IMG/VR virus record: IMGVR_UViG_3300035189_000042
Coordinates: 1 to 39,344 of that record
Reading direction: 5' to 3' (one strand)
Source of the DNA: a virus
DNA: 39,344 bases
Made by a program: the position numbers and the translations under genes. Shown in pieces: positions 29,272-37,827 of the stretch (position 1 is the first letter of the stretch; the number at the start of each line of letters is the position of its first letter). The notes beneath the pieces were generated by a model, which saw only the letters and a program-made list of their open reading frames with translations, had not been told where the DNA came from and did no database searches.

Positions 29272-31428
29272 TTAGTTGATGATGGTGTACATCACGTTGA
29301 CCGGATGGCCGGTGGGCGCGACGGGCAGGGTGATGGAGAAGCTGGTGCCGGCCGTGATCGCGGAGAGATACGGCGGGATCAGCGAGGCGATGTTGGTGGG
29401 GGCCGTAATTCCGACGACGGAGAAGGTGAGCTGAATCTGGCTGTTCGCGGTCACTGCCGTGGTGTTGATCGTTAGGGTGGTCGCGCTGGTCGCAACCTGC
29501 ACCACGCCGGAAGCGGCAGATCCGCACACCGCCGGCGACGCCGTGGAGTTGCCGTTCGTCGCCGTGGCCAAAGTCGTGGTGTTCAGTCCGGCCATGAAGT
29601 AGGTGAGCTGGTGCAGATAGCTCAGGCCGACGCCGCCCGCGGCCCCGATGACGTACTCGAAGATGGTGGTCGCGTTGACGAAGTCCCAGAGATAGAAGTG
29701 GTAGGCGTTGTAGGTCGTTCCGGCGACCGCGACGAGGGCGCCGCTCGAGTTCATGCCGCCTTCGCAACCCATCGAAAAGACCGTGGTGTTGTGGGCGCCG
29801 TTAGTGAAATTGAAGCGCGTCACCGGGTTGTTGTAGTTGGTGGAGTCGGACTGCGAGTGGTACTCCACGCACATCTGTCCGAGCCCGGCGGCGACGCCTC
29901 CGCCCTGCCCGTTGCTGAGGACGACGTAACCCTTGGGGTTGGAGCTATTGGGTACCAGCGTGACGGTGTTGCTGCTGGTACTGGAGCCCGAGCCGCCAGT
30001 GATCGAGACGGTGCCGTTGGCGCCCCCGAATGCGCCGGAGAGTCCGAGGAAGCCGGTGCCGGCGGTGCCGCTATTGCCGATGAGCGCAAGGATCCCGCTG
30101 CCGGAGCTGAGAGTGCTGCAGCCGGTGATTGAGGTGGTCCCGGCTGTGCCGGTCGCGATGCCCTGGATCGTCGGGATGATCGCCGTGCCGGTGAGCGTCG
30201 GCGAGGCCGTCGGCGCCTTGGCGTTGAGCTGCGTCTGGATGGAGCTGGTCGCGTCGACGAACGCCATCGTCGCGGGCGTGACGCCGTCGACGGTCTTGTT
30301 GGTGAGCGTCTGGGTGTCGGTGGTGCCGACGATCGTCCCGGCCGGCGCGGAGGCCGCCGGAATGGACGCGGCGATCGCGGCGGCCTGCGCGGCGGTTGCA
30401 GCACCGGATGCGTCGTAGACTCCGGAGCCGATGGTGGTCTGGACCTGCGCCGAGGTGGCGAGAGCTGCCACGCCGGAGTTGCTGGCGACGATGCCGGTGC
30501 CGGCGGGCGCGGGACCTGCCGGGCCGGTTGCGCCCGTGCTTCCGTTGCTGCCATTCGTCCCGTTGGTGCCCGCGGCTCCGGTCGCGCCCGTTGCGCCAGT
30601 GGGGCCAGTTGCTCCGGTCGGTCCTGTGGCGCCGGTTGCACCCGCGCTGCCGGCCGCGCCGGTGGTTCCCGTGGCTCCAGTTGCCCCGACCAGCGAGGCG
30701 AGCCACGCGGTGAGGTTGCCGGAAAATCCGTTGAGCACCGCCTGCGCGTAGGCAGAGAGGCCCGTCGCGCCGGTGGCTCCAGCCGCGCCCGTGCTGCCGT
30801 TGCTGCCATTCGTCCCGTTGGTGCCCGCAGCTCCAGTCGCGCCGGTTGGGCCGGTGGCTCCGGTCGGTCCTGTCGCACCGGTTGCGCCCGTGGCACCGGT
30901 TGCACCCGCGCTTCCGGGCGCTCCCGCTGCTCCGGCTGGTCCGGTGGCCCCAACCAGCGAGGCCAGCCACGCCGTCAGATTGCCGGAAAATCCGTTGAGC
31001 ACCGCTTCGCCGTAAGCGGAGATTCCCGGAATGCCCTGCACGAAGGGAGCGAGGACCTGTGAATTTGGCTGGTAGGTGTCGAGGTTGAAGCTCGCGGTCG
31101 CCGTGGGAGCGGCGGCGAACTGCACGCCCTTGATCGTCGAGATCGCCGCGCCGTTGTTGTCGCGGATGACGAACCGGTAAGAGATGTTGGGTGGCTTGGT
31201 GAGTGCCGTGTCCGCCACCCAGGAGGTGCTCGCGGGAATTGCGCCGGCGGCGATCGGGAAGGTTGCGAGGTCCGAGATCTGGCCGCCGTTGCCGCCCGCG
31301 CTGGCCGTGATCAGGCAGTCGTTTTCATCGGTCGGCGTGACGCACAGAGTTCCCAGAGCCAGCAGCTTGCCGCTTGCGTCCTGGCACAATGTGGCGACGA
31401 GCGCGGTGAATCCTGCCGGCGTGGACAT
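29272..31428 (-). CDS. Collagen-like tail fibre
   Basis: A 718-residue fibre. Residues 1-125 are an attachment domain paralogous to that of the next gene ([20 protein letters not shown] ... SFNLDTYQP). Residues 136-306 are two copies of an 83-88 residue unit, each starting SAY-x2[15 protein letters not shown] and continuing as Gly-X-Y repeats ([10 protein letters not shown]), which should form a collagen-like triple helix. The middle part holds [19 protein letters not shown], typical of tail fibres, and the C-terminal 200 residues form the distal head. ATG 31428 is 7 bases from a -10 box (31436-31441). Confidence 0.85.
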   Translation of the reverse strand: MSTPAGFTALVATLCQDASGKLLALGTLCVTPTDENDCLITASAGGNGGQISDLATFPIAAGAIPASTSWVADTALTKPPNISYRFVIRDNNGAAISTIKGVQFAAAPTATASFNLDTYQPNSQVLAPFVQGIPGISAYGEAVLNGFSGNLTAWLASLVGATGPAGAAGAPGSAGATGATGATGATGPTGATGPTGATGAAGTNGTNGSNGSTGAAGATGATGLSAYAQAVLNGFSGNLTAWLASLVGATGATGTTGAAGSAGATGATGPTGATGPTGATGATGAAGTNGTNGSNGSTGATGPAGPAPAGTGIVASNSGVAALATSAQVQTTIGSGVYDASGAATAAQAAAIAASIPAASAPAGTIVGTTDTQTLTNKTVDGVTPATMAFVDATSSIQTQLNAKAPTASPTLTGTAIIPTIQGIATGTAGTTSITGCSTLSSGSGILALIGNSGTAGTGFLGLSGAFGGANGTVSITGGSGSSTSSNTVTLVPNSSNPKGYVVLSNGQGGGVAAGLGQMCVEYHSQSDSTNYNNPVTRFNFTNGAHNTTVFSMGCEGGMNSSGALVAVAGTTYNAYHFYLWDFVNATTIFEYVIGAAGGVGLSYLHQLTYFMAGLNTTTLATATNGNSTASPAVCGSAASGVVQVATSATTLTINTTAVTANSQIQLTFSVVGITAPTNIASLIPPYLSAITAGTSFSITLPVAPTGHPVNVMYTIIN
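30511..31023 (-). repeat. Tandem duplication with Gly-X-Y coding repeats
   Basis: Two in-frame units at 31023-30760 and 30759-30511 encode [20 protein letters not shown] plus collagen-like triplets. The short GC-rich internal repeats are prone to slippage, so unit number may vary between isolates. Confidence 0.8.
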
Positions 31429-31435
31429 GCGTCAG

Positions 31436-31475
31436 GTCATAGCGGCAATTCGGGGAAGCGGTCAAAAGTCCGCTT
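31436..31475 (-). promoter_or_regulatory. Inverted-repeat promoter element before the collagen-like fibre
   Basis: Plus strand AAGCGG (31456-31461), TCAAAAGT, CCGCTT (31470-31475). On the minus strand: -35 TTGACC (31465-31460), 18 bases, -10 TATGAC (31441-31436), then 7 bases to ATG 31428, so the message would be leaderless. CGGTCAAAAGTCCG is shared with 26760-26773. Confidence 0.58.
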
Positions 31476-34400
31476 ACTCGGTGAACAACAAAGGCGGATA
31501 TGGATCGCCGCCGCCCAGACCGGTGCCCGAGCCGCCGCCGCCGGTGCCGCTGCCCGTCCCGCCGAAGATCGTGGTGGTTATAGCCAAGCCGCCGGCCGCC
31601 AGCGCCACCCGGTTATCCAGCCTCGTCTGCGCATCAGAGACCGGATCGACCGTCGTGGTCAGGATCGCCGGCGTCCCGAACGCCGTCGCCGGCAGCACAA
31701 ACTTGACCCCGCCATTCACGATGTCGAAGTAGGGGTAAGCCTGATACAACGTGCTCGCCGTCAGCCCCGTGATCGCCAGCGAGTTGTCCTGGATGTAGGT
31801 GAAAGCGCCGTCCGGCCACAAGATAACCAGCGACGTCCAGGAGATCGTGATCGTCGTATCCGTCAGCGCGAAGCTGAAGCCACCGGTAAAGCTCGGCAGC
31901 AGCGACCCTTGGGTGCGCAGCGCCGACGAACTCCCCGCGCCGAACAGATCGAGGATGTTCCCCGCGGCGTCGATGTCCGCCCACTCGCTCGGCAGCGTCT
32001 GACCCGAGGTCGAGATCTCCAGCAGCAGATGGCTCACCGTCAGGACGCTTCCCACCGGAATGCTCAGACCGGTGCCCGCCACGCCGATCTGGACGGCGAT
32101 CGACGCCGTCAGCAGCGGAATCACCGTCGAAGCCGTGTTGACCAGCGTCAGCACCGGCGCGATGCCGCTCAGCGCGCATGTCGCCGAGACCCCGCTGATC
32201 AGCGTGCCGGATGCGTCGATGAACGCGATCGTCGCGACCAGGTCCCCCACGTTCGGGGCTCCGGAGCTAAGGCAAGAATCTTCAAAATAAGCAGAAAGCA
32301 TCAGAAACTCGCCGATCGCCCACTTCGCCGGCTGCACGAGCTGGAAGAGTAGGGTCTGCGCCACCGTTAGCGCTGTGCCGGCGACGGTGTAAGTCGCTTG
32401 CCCATCGTCGTCGAAGGTCGCGACCAGCGCGTCGCCGGCGCGCGGCGTCAGATTCCAGTAGGTGAAGCCGCTCACGAAATTCGAGCCCAGCAGCAGGTTC
32501 TTTGTGATGCCGACTACGATGATCGTCAGGCTCGGCGCCGTCGAGAAGGCCGCGTAGCTGTTGTTCACGTCGAAGCCGACGACGGTGTACTTCCAGGTCA
32601 CGCCCGGATAGACCTGCTGCTTCCAACTCGTCGTCTGATTTGTAAGTCGCGCGACGAGCTGAGGCAGCCCGTTGTTGGCGTTCGATCCAGCCAGGGTGCC
32701 GACGAGCTGCGCGTAGATGCCCACGCCCACGGTGTCCGGCCCGTTCTGCCAGAACAGGTTCGCGAAGCTCAAGTAGCTCCCGCTCTGCAGCTGGAAACTC
32801 TCGCCGCCGCGCAACTTTGTAACTCCCGGATTAGTCGCGATCTGCGCGCTGGTAGATCCGACGACGGGCGTCCCGATGTCATAGCTTCTCGCGTCGTAGT
32901 CGATCCACTCGATCTGCGCGCGGAACTCGCTGGCCTTTTTCACCGTCGCAATCCGCACCAGCTTCTGCGAGCCAGTAACTCCATAGAAGTAAGTCGAATA
33001 ATCGGCGGGGATCATGCTAAGTGGTGAGCTGAGCATCACCGCGCCAGTTACAGCGGAGATGCCGGAGACCGCCCTGGTCTCCATCACATCGGTGTCGAAG
33101 AGCTGGTAAGTCTGCGCCGCCGCCGGCGTGAAGCCTGGGATCGGAGCTATAACTACCAGGTTCACTCCGGAGCTGAGGATCGGACAGTCGTGCCCGTTCA
33201 CGATCGCGCGAGTAACTCGACTTACATTGTCGAAGCTCGAAAGCGTGAGCTGCGTCCCGGTGACCTGGCTAGTTACATCGGTGAGGACCGCGACCGCCGA
33301 GACCGTGCCCGAGTAGCGCAAAAGCGCCGCATGCAGCACAATGACGCTATAGCTAGTGCCGCTGACAAACGGAATGTCGTCGCGATCGAGCAGAATCGCT
33401 GAGGCGGACGAGCCAGGCAGCGTCCGGCCACCCCAGCCCCACTGCGGAACATCGTGTTGCAGGATGACTACGTTGCCTGGGCGGCTGGCCACCGAGTCGA
33501 GATCGCACTTGAAAGTCCCGGTGCGCAGCAGGAACTGATTCTGCCGCTCCTTGAACCGCGCCAGGTGCCAGGCCTGCGCCGGAACTGTAACTCCCCTCCC
33601 GTCGACGCGCACGTTCTTGATCGCGACGCCGGCGTCCTGGTTGGCGGGATCCATGTACACCAGCGGGTTGTCCTGCTTGTAAAAGCGCGTCGAGTCGGCG
33701 AACTGAAGCTCGACCTGGTTGGCGCGCGAGTCGATATCCAGCCAGGTCTCGTTGAAGCTGTCGGCCAGGATGTTGCCCACGGTAAACATCTGCACCGGCA
33801 CGTCGATCTGCTCCACGAAGACGCCATAGTCGCGGCCGAGCGGGATCAGTTGCGCGCGCGACATGCGCCCCACGGCCGTGAGCTGGTCCCAGAGATTCGA
33901 TTCATTGTCGAAGACGCCGTTGAAGACGTGCAGCCGGATATCGCCGCCGTTGCCGTCCGGAACCAGAGTGTCGTTCAACTCCGCCCAGTTCAGCCACTCG
34001 TCGATGAAGCGATCGATGTTCGGCGCCGTAACTCCCGGCCACTGCCCTCCGCCGTACAGCCCGTCGAGCATCATGTCGGCCGAGACCGCCGCCGGATTGT
34101 CTTCCTCGTAGGCCTGCAGCGCGCCGGGCAGGATGTTGTTATCCAGCGAGCGCAGCCCGTATTCGACCAGCGCCGTGATGTTCACGTTCGCGCCGCCGAT
34201 CTGGTTGGTGGCCAGCGCGCGCACCCCGACCAGAATCATGTTGGGGTAAGCGAGGTCCAGCAGCGAGATCTCGTTGACCGAGTGGATCCACAACTCCTGC
34301 CCCACATTCGGCGAGTTGTTATCGCCGGGCGTCGCAGGGCCAGCCCCTTGATTCCAGCGGCCCGACCCGTACTTGGTCACCCGCACGTCGTACTTGCCCG

Positions 34401-35721
34401 GCGCCAGCCCATAGATCGAGGTGCGCTGGTAGAGCTCCTGCGTGCCGAACTGCGAATCCGATTGATAGCCCGCGGTCCAGCTGGAGACCTGCACCAGGTT
34501 CATGGTGATGTCGACCGGCTGCCACTCGCCCTGGAAGGTCTTGGTATAGCTGCCGGTGGTCGAATCGGGGTTGACCGTTGTGACCGTCTGGCTTCCACTC
34601 CACAAATCGCCGGGCGTATGGGGCCCGTTGTCCGAGTAGTAGACGACGCCCGAGCCGGCCGGCAGATCGGTCGCCATGACCACCCACGAGTTGTAAGGGT
34701 TGGGCAGGCCGGTGATCGGGTCGAAGGTGATGACGTCGTAGGTGTTCAGCGGCTGGATCACCGGCTGCCAGATGCCCGCGCCCGCGACCGAGTACTCCAC
34801 CAGGTAGGTGATCACCAGCGGGATGTAATTGCCGTCTTTGGTCAGGACGAAGAGCCCGGTGGGAAACGCCACGTCGACCTGGAGGATCTGCGTCAGCGTC
34901 CCGGTACCAGGAACAACGACGGGAACGCCAGCGAGGCACTGCGTATTCTGCGGATAGCCGTTGACCACGCGGTTGAAGTTGGGCAGTGGCCCCTGATCGT
35001 TCAGCCCGTAGCGCACGTAGTACTGGACATTCTGGTAGGTCGCGATGTCCTTGCCGTTGATCTGAATCTGCGAGATCGAGCGCGCCGGCCCGAAGCCGTA
35101 ACAGACCAGGCAGTTGAGGAACTGATCCGAGCCCTCCACGTCGACGAAGCTGGCGATGATGTTGCCGCCCGAGCGAAACGTCCCGTAGCCCTTGGGGATG
35201 ACGGTGCCCGATTGCGCCAGCGACTTCGGTCCGTCGAAGGCATAGCTTGGGGTTTGATTCGGCGCGCTGGGCTTGTTGGTGAGCGCGGAGATCAGCAGGT
35301 TGCCCGCGATCGAGATCGCGCCCGCGACGACACCGGTCAACACCGACCCCGACATGCCGAGGAACACGGCCCCACCGGGGATGAGCGCAGCTCCGGCGAT
35401 AGCCGCCGCCATCACCGCGACCGAGGCCAGCGTGCGCAGCAGCGTCCCGTTGCCAAGCTTCGGCGCGATGACGATGGAATCGCCGTCGACCGGGTAGGTC
35501 TCGCGCCACTCCGCATACTCGATGACGTTGCCGTTCAGCGAGACCACAGGCCGCGTCTCCGCGAGCGAGACTTCCCCGACCGGGTCCTCATCCTGGCTAA
35601 CCCGCAGAATGGTGAGCACGTCGTCGAGCGAGCGGCTTCCACCTGGGAAAAACTCCTGCTCGTAGCTCTGGCGGCCGACGCTGGGCTGCAGCGGATTGTT
35701 GACCCGCACAATGTGGATCAT
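31474..35721 (-). CDS. Tail tip attachment protein (gpJ-like)
   Basis: A 1415-residue central tail-tip protein (lambda J is 1132). The N-terminus has the J-type SRSLDDVLTIL and GNVIEYAEW segments, hydrophobic stretches (VAVMAAAIAGAALIPGG and GVVAGAISIAGNLLIS), then IPKGYGTFRSGGNIIASFVD. The centre has hub-like domains (NIDRFIDEWLNWAEL, MSRAQLIPLGRDYGVFVE), and the C-terminal third is fibronectin/Ig-like with DTTITISWTSLVILWPDG. The Gly/Ser-rich end may be flexible. ATG 35721 overlaps the stop of the NlpC gene (ATGA). It should contact the host receptor and anchor the fibres. Confidence 0.92.
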   Translation of the reverse strand: MIHIVRVNNPLQPSVGRQSYEQEFFPGGSRSLDDVLTILRVSQDEDPVGEVSLAETRPVVSLNGNVIEYAEWRETYPVDGDSIVIAPKLGNGTLLRTLASVAVMAAAIAGAALIPGGAVFLGMSGSVLTGVVAGAISIAGNLLISALTNKPSAPNQTPSYAFDGPKSLAQSGTVIPKGYGTFRSGGNIIASFVDVEGSDQFLNCLVCYGFGPARSISQIQINGKDIATYQNVQYYVRYGLNDQGPLPNFNRVVNGYPQNTQCLAGVPVVVPGTGTLTQILQVDVAFPTGLFVLTKDGNYIPLVITYLVEYSVAGAGIWQPVIQPLNTYDVITFDPITGLPNPYNSWVVMATDLPAGSGVVYYSDNGPHTPGDLWSGSQTVTTVNPDSTTGSYTKTFQGEWQPVDITMNLVQVSSWTAGYQSDSQFGTQELYQRTSIYGLAPGKYDVRVTKYGSGRWNQGAGPATPGDNNSPNVGQELWIHSVNEISLLDLAYPNMILVGVRALATNQIGGANVNITALVEYGLRSLDNNILPGALQAYEEDNPAAVSADMMLDGLYGGGQWPGVTAPNIDRFIDEWLNWAELNDTLVPDGNGGDIRLHVFNGVFDNESNLWDQLTAVGRMSRAQLIPLGRDYGVFVEQIDVPVQMFTVGNILADSFNETWLDIDSRANQVELQFADSTRFYKQDNPLVYMDPANQDAGVAIKNVRVDGRGVTVPAQAWHLARFKERQNQFLLRTGTFKCDLDSVASRPGNVVILQHDVPQWGWGGRTLPGSSASAILLDRDDIPFVSGTSYSVIVLHAALLRYSGTVSAVAVLTDVTSQVTGTQLTLSSFDNVSRVTRAIVNGHDCPILSSGVNLVVIAPIPGFTPAAAQTYQLFDTDVMETRAVSGISAVTGAVMLSSPLSMIPADYSTYFYGVTGSQKLVRIATVKKASEFRAQIEWIDYDARSYDIGTPVVGSTSAQIATNPGVTKLRGGESFQLQSGSYLSFANLFWQNGPDTVGVGIYAQLVGTLAGSNANNGLPQLVARLTNQTTSWKQQVYPGVTWKYTVVGFDVNNSYAAFSTAPSLTIIVVGITKNLLLGSNFVSGFTYWNLTPRAGDALVATFDDDGQATYTVAGTALTVAQTLLFQLVQPAKWAIGEFLMLSAYFEDSCLSSGAPNVGDLVATIAFIDASGTLISGVSATCALSGIAPVLTLVNTASTVIPLLTASIAVQIGVAGTGLSIPVGSVLTVSHLLLEISTSGQTLPSEWADIDAAGNILDLFGAGSSSALRTQGSLLPSFTGGFSFALTDTTITISWTSLVILWPDGAFTYIQDNSLAITGLTASTLYQAYPYFDIVNGGVKFVLPATAFGTPAILTTTVDPVSDAQTRLDNRVALAAGGLAITTTIFGGTGSGTGGGGSGTGLGGGDPYPPLLFTE

Positions 35722-36119
35722 CGCGAACCCTCCAGCTTGTAGAAGCCGACGATGCGCCGCTGCCAAAGGTGCGAGAGGATGCGCTCAACGACGACGCCTT
35801 TGGTCTGCGCCGTGGTGTGCAGCACTTTGTAGGCGTCGACCATCACGCCCAGGTGGCGCTCGTTCAGCCCCATCCGGATCAGCGCCACGCAGCCGGGTAC
35901 GGGTAATTGCACTTTTATGCAGTTATGCAGCAAGCCTCCGGCCGCCAGCTGCCGGTGCAGCTCCGCCTGGCTCGAAACGAAATCCGGTACCGTCAGACCG
36001 CGCCGGCGCTGAACTTCGATCGCCAGCCCGACACAGTCGTAAGCGTCAGGACCGCGGCCTCCGTCGACGAAGGGCTTGCCCAGTAGATCCGCGTAGAGAC
36101 GTGGCGAGAGCGCGGTCAT
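35718..36119 (-). CDS. NlpC/P60-type tail-tip peptidase (gpK-like)
   Basis: A 133-residue protein with NlpC/P60 catalytic residues: C29 in AYDCVGLA, H89 in ERHLGVMV and H101 in YKVLHTTAQ. In lambda gpK this domain follows a JAMM domain; here only the NlpC part exists. Its role is local murein digestion or tip maturation. It is flanked by overlapping genes (ATGA on both sides) and lies directly before J. No gpI homologue lies between it and J, unlike lambda. Confidence 0.85.
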   Translation of the reverse strand: MTALSPRLYADLLGKPFVDGGRGPDAYDCVGLAIEVQRRRGLTVPDFVSSQAELHRQLAAGGLLHNCIKVQLPVPGCVALIRMGLNERHLGVMVDAYKVLHTTAQTKGVVVERILSHLWQRRIVGFYKLEGSR

Positions 36120-36448
36120 GGCAGCAGCTCCGCGATCGCTTCCGCGAGTCCGGTGGCCCGCCGCGAGAGTTCGTGCAGCAGCGCCAGTCGCGAGGCCGAG
36201 GGCGTGCCCTGCAGCGCCGCGATCCGCGCGCGCAGCTCGTCGACCTCAAGGCGGTGGAAGTAGCACGCCAGCTCCAGCGACGTGGACATCCCCACCTTGT
36301 CCATGATGTTGCTGAGGTGGCGCTTCACCGTCTCGGTCGAGTTGCCCATGATCGCCGCGATGTCGGCGTTGCTGCATCCGTTGACCCGGTTCTCGACGAC
36401 GACCTTTTCACAGGGGGTGAAGTGAATGTGGGGAGGAATAATCAGCAC
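36116..36448 (-). CDS. LuxR/GerE-type helix-turn-helix protein inside the tail operon
   Basis: A 110-residue protein whose residues 10-62 fit the LuxR output domain: FTPCEKVVVENRVNGCSNAD, IAAIMGNSTETVKRHLSNIM, DKVGMS. The remainder is helical (ELRARIAALQGTPSASRLAL) and may dimerise. No receiver or ligand domain is present. It starts with GTG straight after the stop of the gpL-like gene and ends in the gpK start (ATGA), so it is made with the tail-tip proteins. It could regulate late genes or host genes; a transcription factor in this position is unusual. Confidence 0.85.
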   Translation of the reverse strand: MLIIPPHIHFTPCEKVVVENRVNGCSNADIAAIMGNSTETVKRHLSNIMDKVGMSTSLELACYFHRLEVDELRARIAALQGTPSASRLALLHELSRRATGLAEAIAELLP

Positions 36449-37396
36449 TTAGGCCACCGTCCCGACGACCGCGCCGTTGGTGTCGATGCCGGGAAAGGTC
36501 CCGATCCGGATCAGGTTGTTGTGCGCGATGCAGCCCGTCGGGCCGTCGATGGTGTGGCTGCACGTCGTCATCGCGGCGTGCAGGCTTACGCCCGTCGCTG
36601 TCGGCGTCGACGAGCTCGCGACCGATAGCGTCACAGCACTGCCGACGATCGTGGAGATGGTCGCGCCCGCTGCCAGGCCTCCGCCCCACACCGCATCGCC
36701 GAGGTGAAGGAGTGCCAGGCCCGCCGTCACCGTCAGCGCGTTCGAGCCGGCCGTGGTGTTCGCGGTGATTGTCACACCCAGGTAGCCACACTGGATCCCC
36801 GGCGCGTCCTTCAGCGGGGTCATGGCGGCGATCGCCGCGGCCGTCGCCTGGATCAGCGTTGGGGAGTTGTACTGCCAGATGCAGAAGTTCGGCCGGTACA
36901 TGTGAATCGGAAACAGCCGGCGCAGCGGCGAGCTCGAGCCCAGCTTGAAGTGCACCAGCTTCGAATCGGAGATCGTCTGCTTGACGGTGAAGCTCAAAGT
37001 GAGATCCGGCTCGCCGGCGGGATTAGCCGCGTTGACTGCGTAGAGATCCAGCGACGCGCCTACCACGCCGGCGTACTGCTCGATGGTCTGCTGCAACGCG
37101 CGCATCACGTTCGAGGCCTGTATCTCGCAATCCGGAACGCTGCCGTTCGACGAGACCGACATGTCGCCCATCATGAAGTTGAAGGGTGTGTAGAGCTGCG
37201 GGCCGTTGCCGTCGCCGGCGTCGAAGGTGATCGGATTCAGGTCGCGCACGAAGCGGACATGCTGATCGGTGAGCGGGTTGGTTCCCGGCCAGGCGAGATC
37301 CAGCAGCAGCAGAAAGGGCTCGCCGCTGGCGATCTTGTGGCGCTCGATGTTGGAGACGACGGACAGCAGATTGAAGGGCGGGCGCGCGGTCGGCAA
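36449..37396 (-). CDS. Minor tail protein (gpL-like) with Ig-like module inside its Cys motif
   Basis: A 315-residue tail-tip protein. Residues 1-165 follow gpL (HVRFVRDLNPITFDAG, PDCEIQASNVMRALQQTIEQ, DLYAVNAANP, PDLTLSFTVKQTISD). The C-terminal part keeps the four-cysteine pattern that binds an iron-sulfur cluster in lambda gpL: C172 (NFCIW), C203 (QCGYLG), C279 (TTCSH) and C289 (TGCIAH). Between C203 and C279 about 70 residues of Ig-like module replace the usual short loop (NALTVTAGLALLHLG, TISTIVGSAVTLSV, TATGVSLH). Position between M and K supports the assignment. It is overlapped at neither end. Confidence 0.8.
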   Translation of the reverse strand: MPTARPPFNLLSVVSNIERHKIASGEPFLLLLDLAWPGTNPLTDQHVRFVRDLNPITFDAGDGNGPQLYTPFNFMMGDMSVSSNGSVPDCEIQASNVMRALQQTIEQYAGVVGASLDLYAVNAANPAGEPDLTLSFTVKQTISDSKLVHFKLGSSSPLRRLFPIHMYRPNFCIWQYNSPTLIQATAAAIAAMTPLKDAPGIQCGYLGVTITANTTAGSNALTVTAGLALLHLGDAVWGGGLAAGATISTIVGSAVTLSVASSSTPTATGVSLHAAMTTCSHTIDGPTGCIAHNNLIRIGTFPGIDTNGAVVGTVA

Positions 37397-37397
37397 G

Positions 37398-37772
37398 CTA
37401 CACCTCCCGCAGTTCGAAGCTCGCGTTCTGGCGGAATGAGTCCACGATCCAGCCCGCGTCGGTGTACGACGGCAGCACCGAGAAGCGCACCTTCAGCCAC
37501 ACCGGGTTGTGCGGGTCGCGTTTGTCGGGGAAGAGAAAGATCACGGCGCCGTAGACCGAGACGTTGACCATGAAGCTGTCGAGTACGATCACATCGGCGG
37601 GTGTGAGGAAGTCGACCGCGACGGTCCATTGCCGGCGGCGCCGGGTGAACTTCGCGCGCGTCGACTCCATGCCGTTCTCCATCGAGTCCCGGAGGGTGGG
37701 ATCGAGGGTGGTCCCTTTGGTTCGCAGCGCGGGCGCGCGCGAGAGTTCGGGGAAGGTAGGGTTGGCGCTCAC
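37398..37772 (-). CDS. Minor tail protein (gpM-like)
   Basis: A 124-residue protein similar in size to lambda gpM (109). It has FTRRRRQWTVAVDFLTPADV, VYGAVIFLFPDKRDPHNPVW and VRFSVLPSYTDAGWI. GTG 37772 is preferred as start; the frame is open upstream but overlaps the divergent gene at 37828. It is the first gene of the leftward tail-tip operon (M, L, LuxR, K, J) and would help attach the tip to the tape measure. The 55-base gap 37773-37827 must hold promoters for both directions; a TTGACC on the minus strand lies there without a clear -10. Confidence 0.75.
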   Translation of the reverse strand: MSANPTFPELSRAPALRTKGTTLDPTLRDSMENGMESTRAKFTRRRRQWTVAVDFLTPADVIVLDSFMVNVSVYGAVIFLFPDKRDPHNPVWLKVRFSVLPSYTDAGWIVDSFRQNASFELREV

Positions 37773-37827
37773 CCTCAGGTTTTCCGCCCATTGGCCGGAT
37801 GTGGTCAAAAAGCCGCACAATCCAGCC

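Noticed and set aside
30511-31023. Short regularly repeated sequences resembling a CRISPR array
   Set aside because: The repeats are in-frame Gly-X-Y codons of a collagen-like fibre; there is no repeat-spacer structure.
33454-35742. A 762-codon open frame on the plus strand opposite gpJ, and similar long antisense frames opposite portal and capsid genes
   Set aside because: High GC content opens antisense frames; composition is Arg/Asp/Val-rich without domains, and the minus-strand gpJ is clearly real.
37773-37827. TTGACC on the minus strand as promoter of the tail-tip operon
   Set aside because: No acceptable -10 box at 16-18 bases; kept only as a possibility in the gpM entry.
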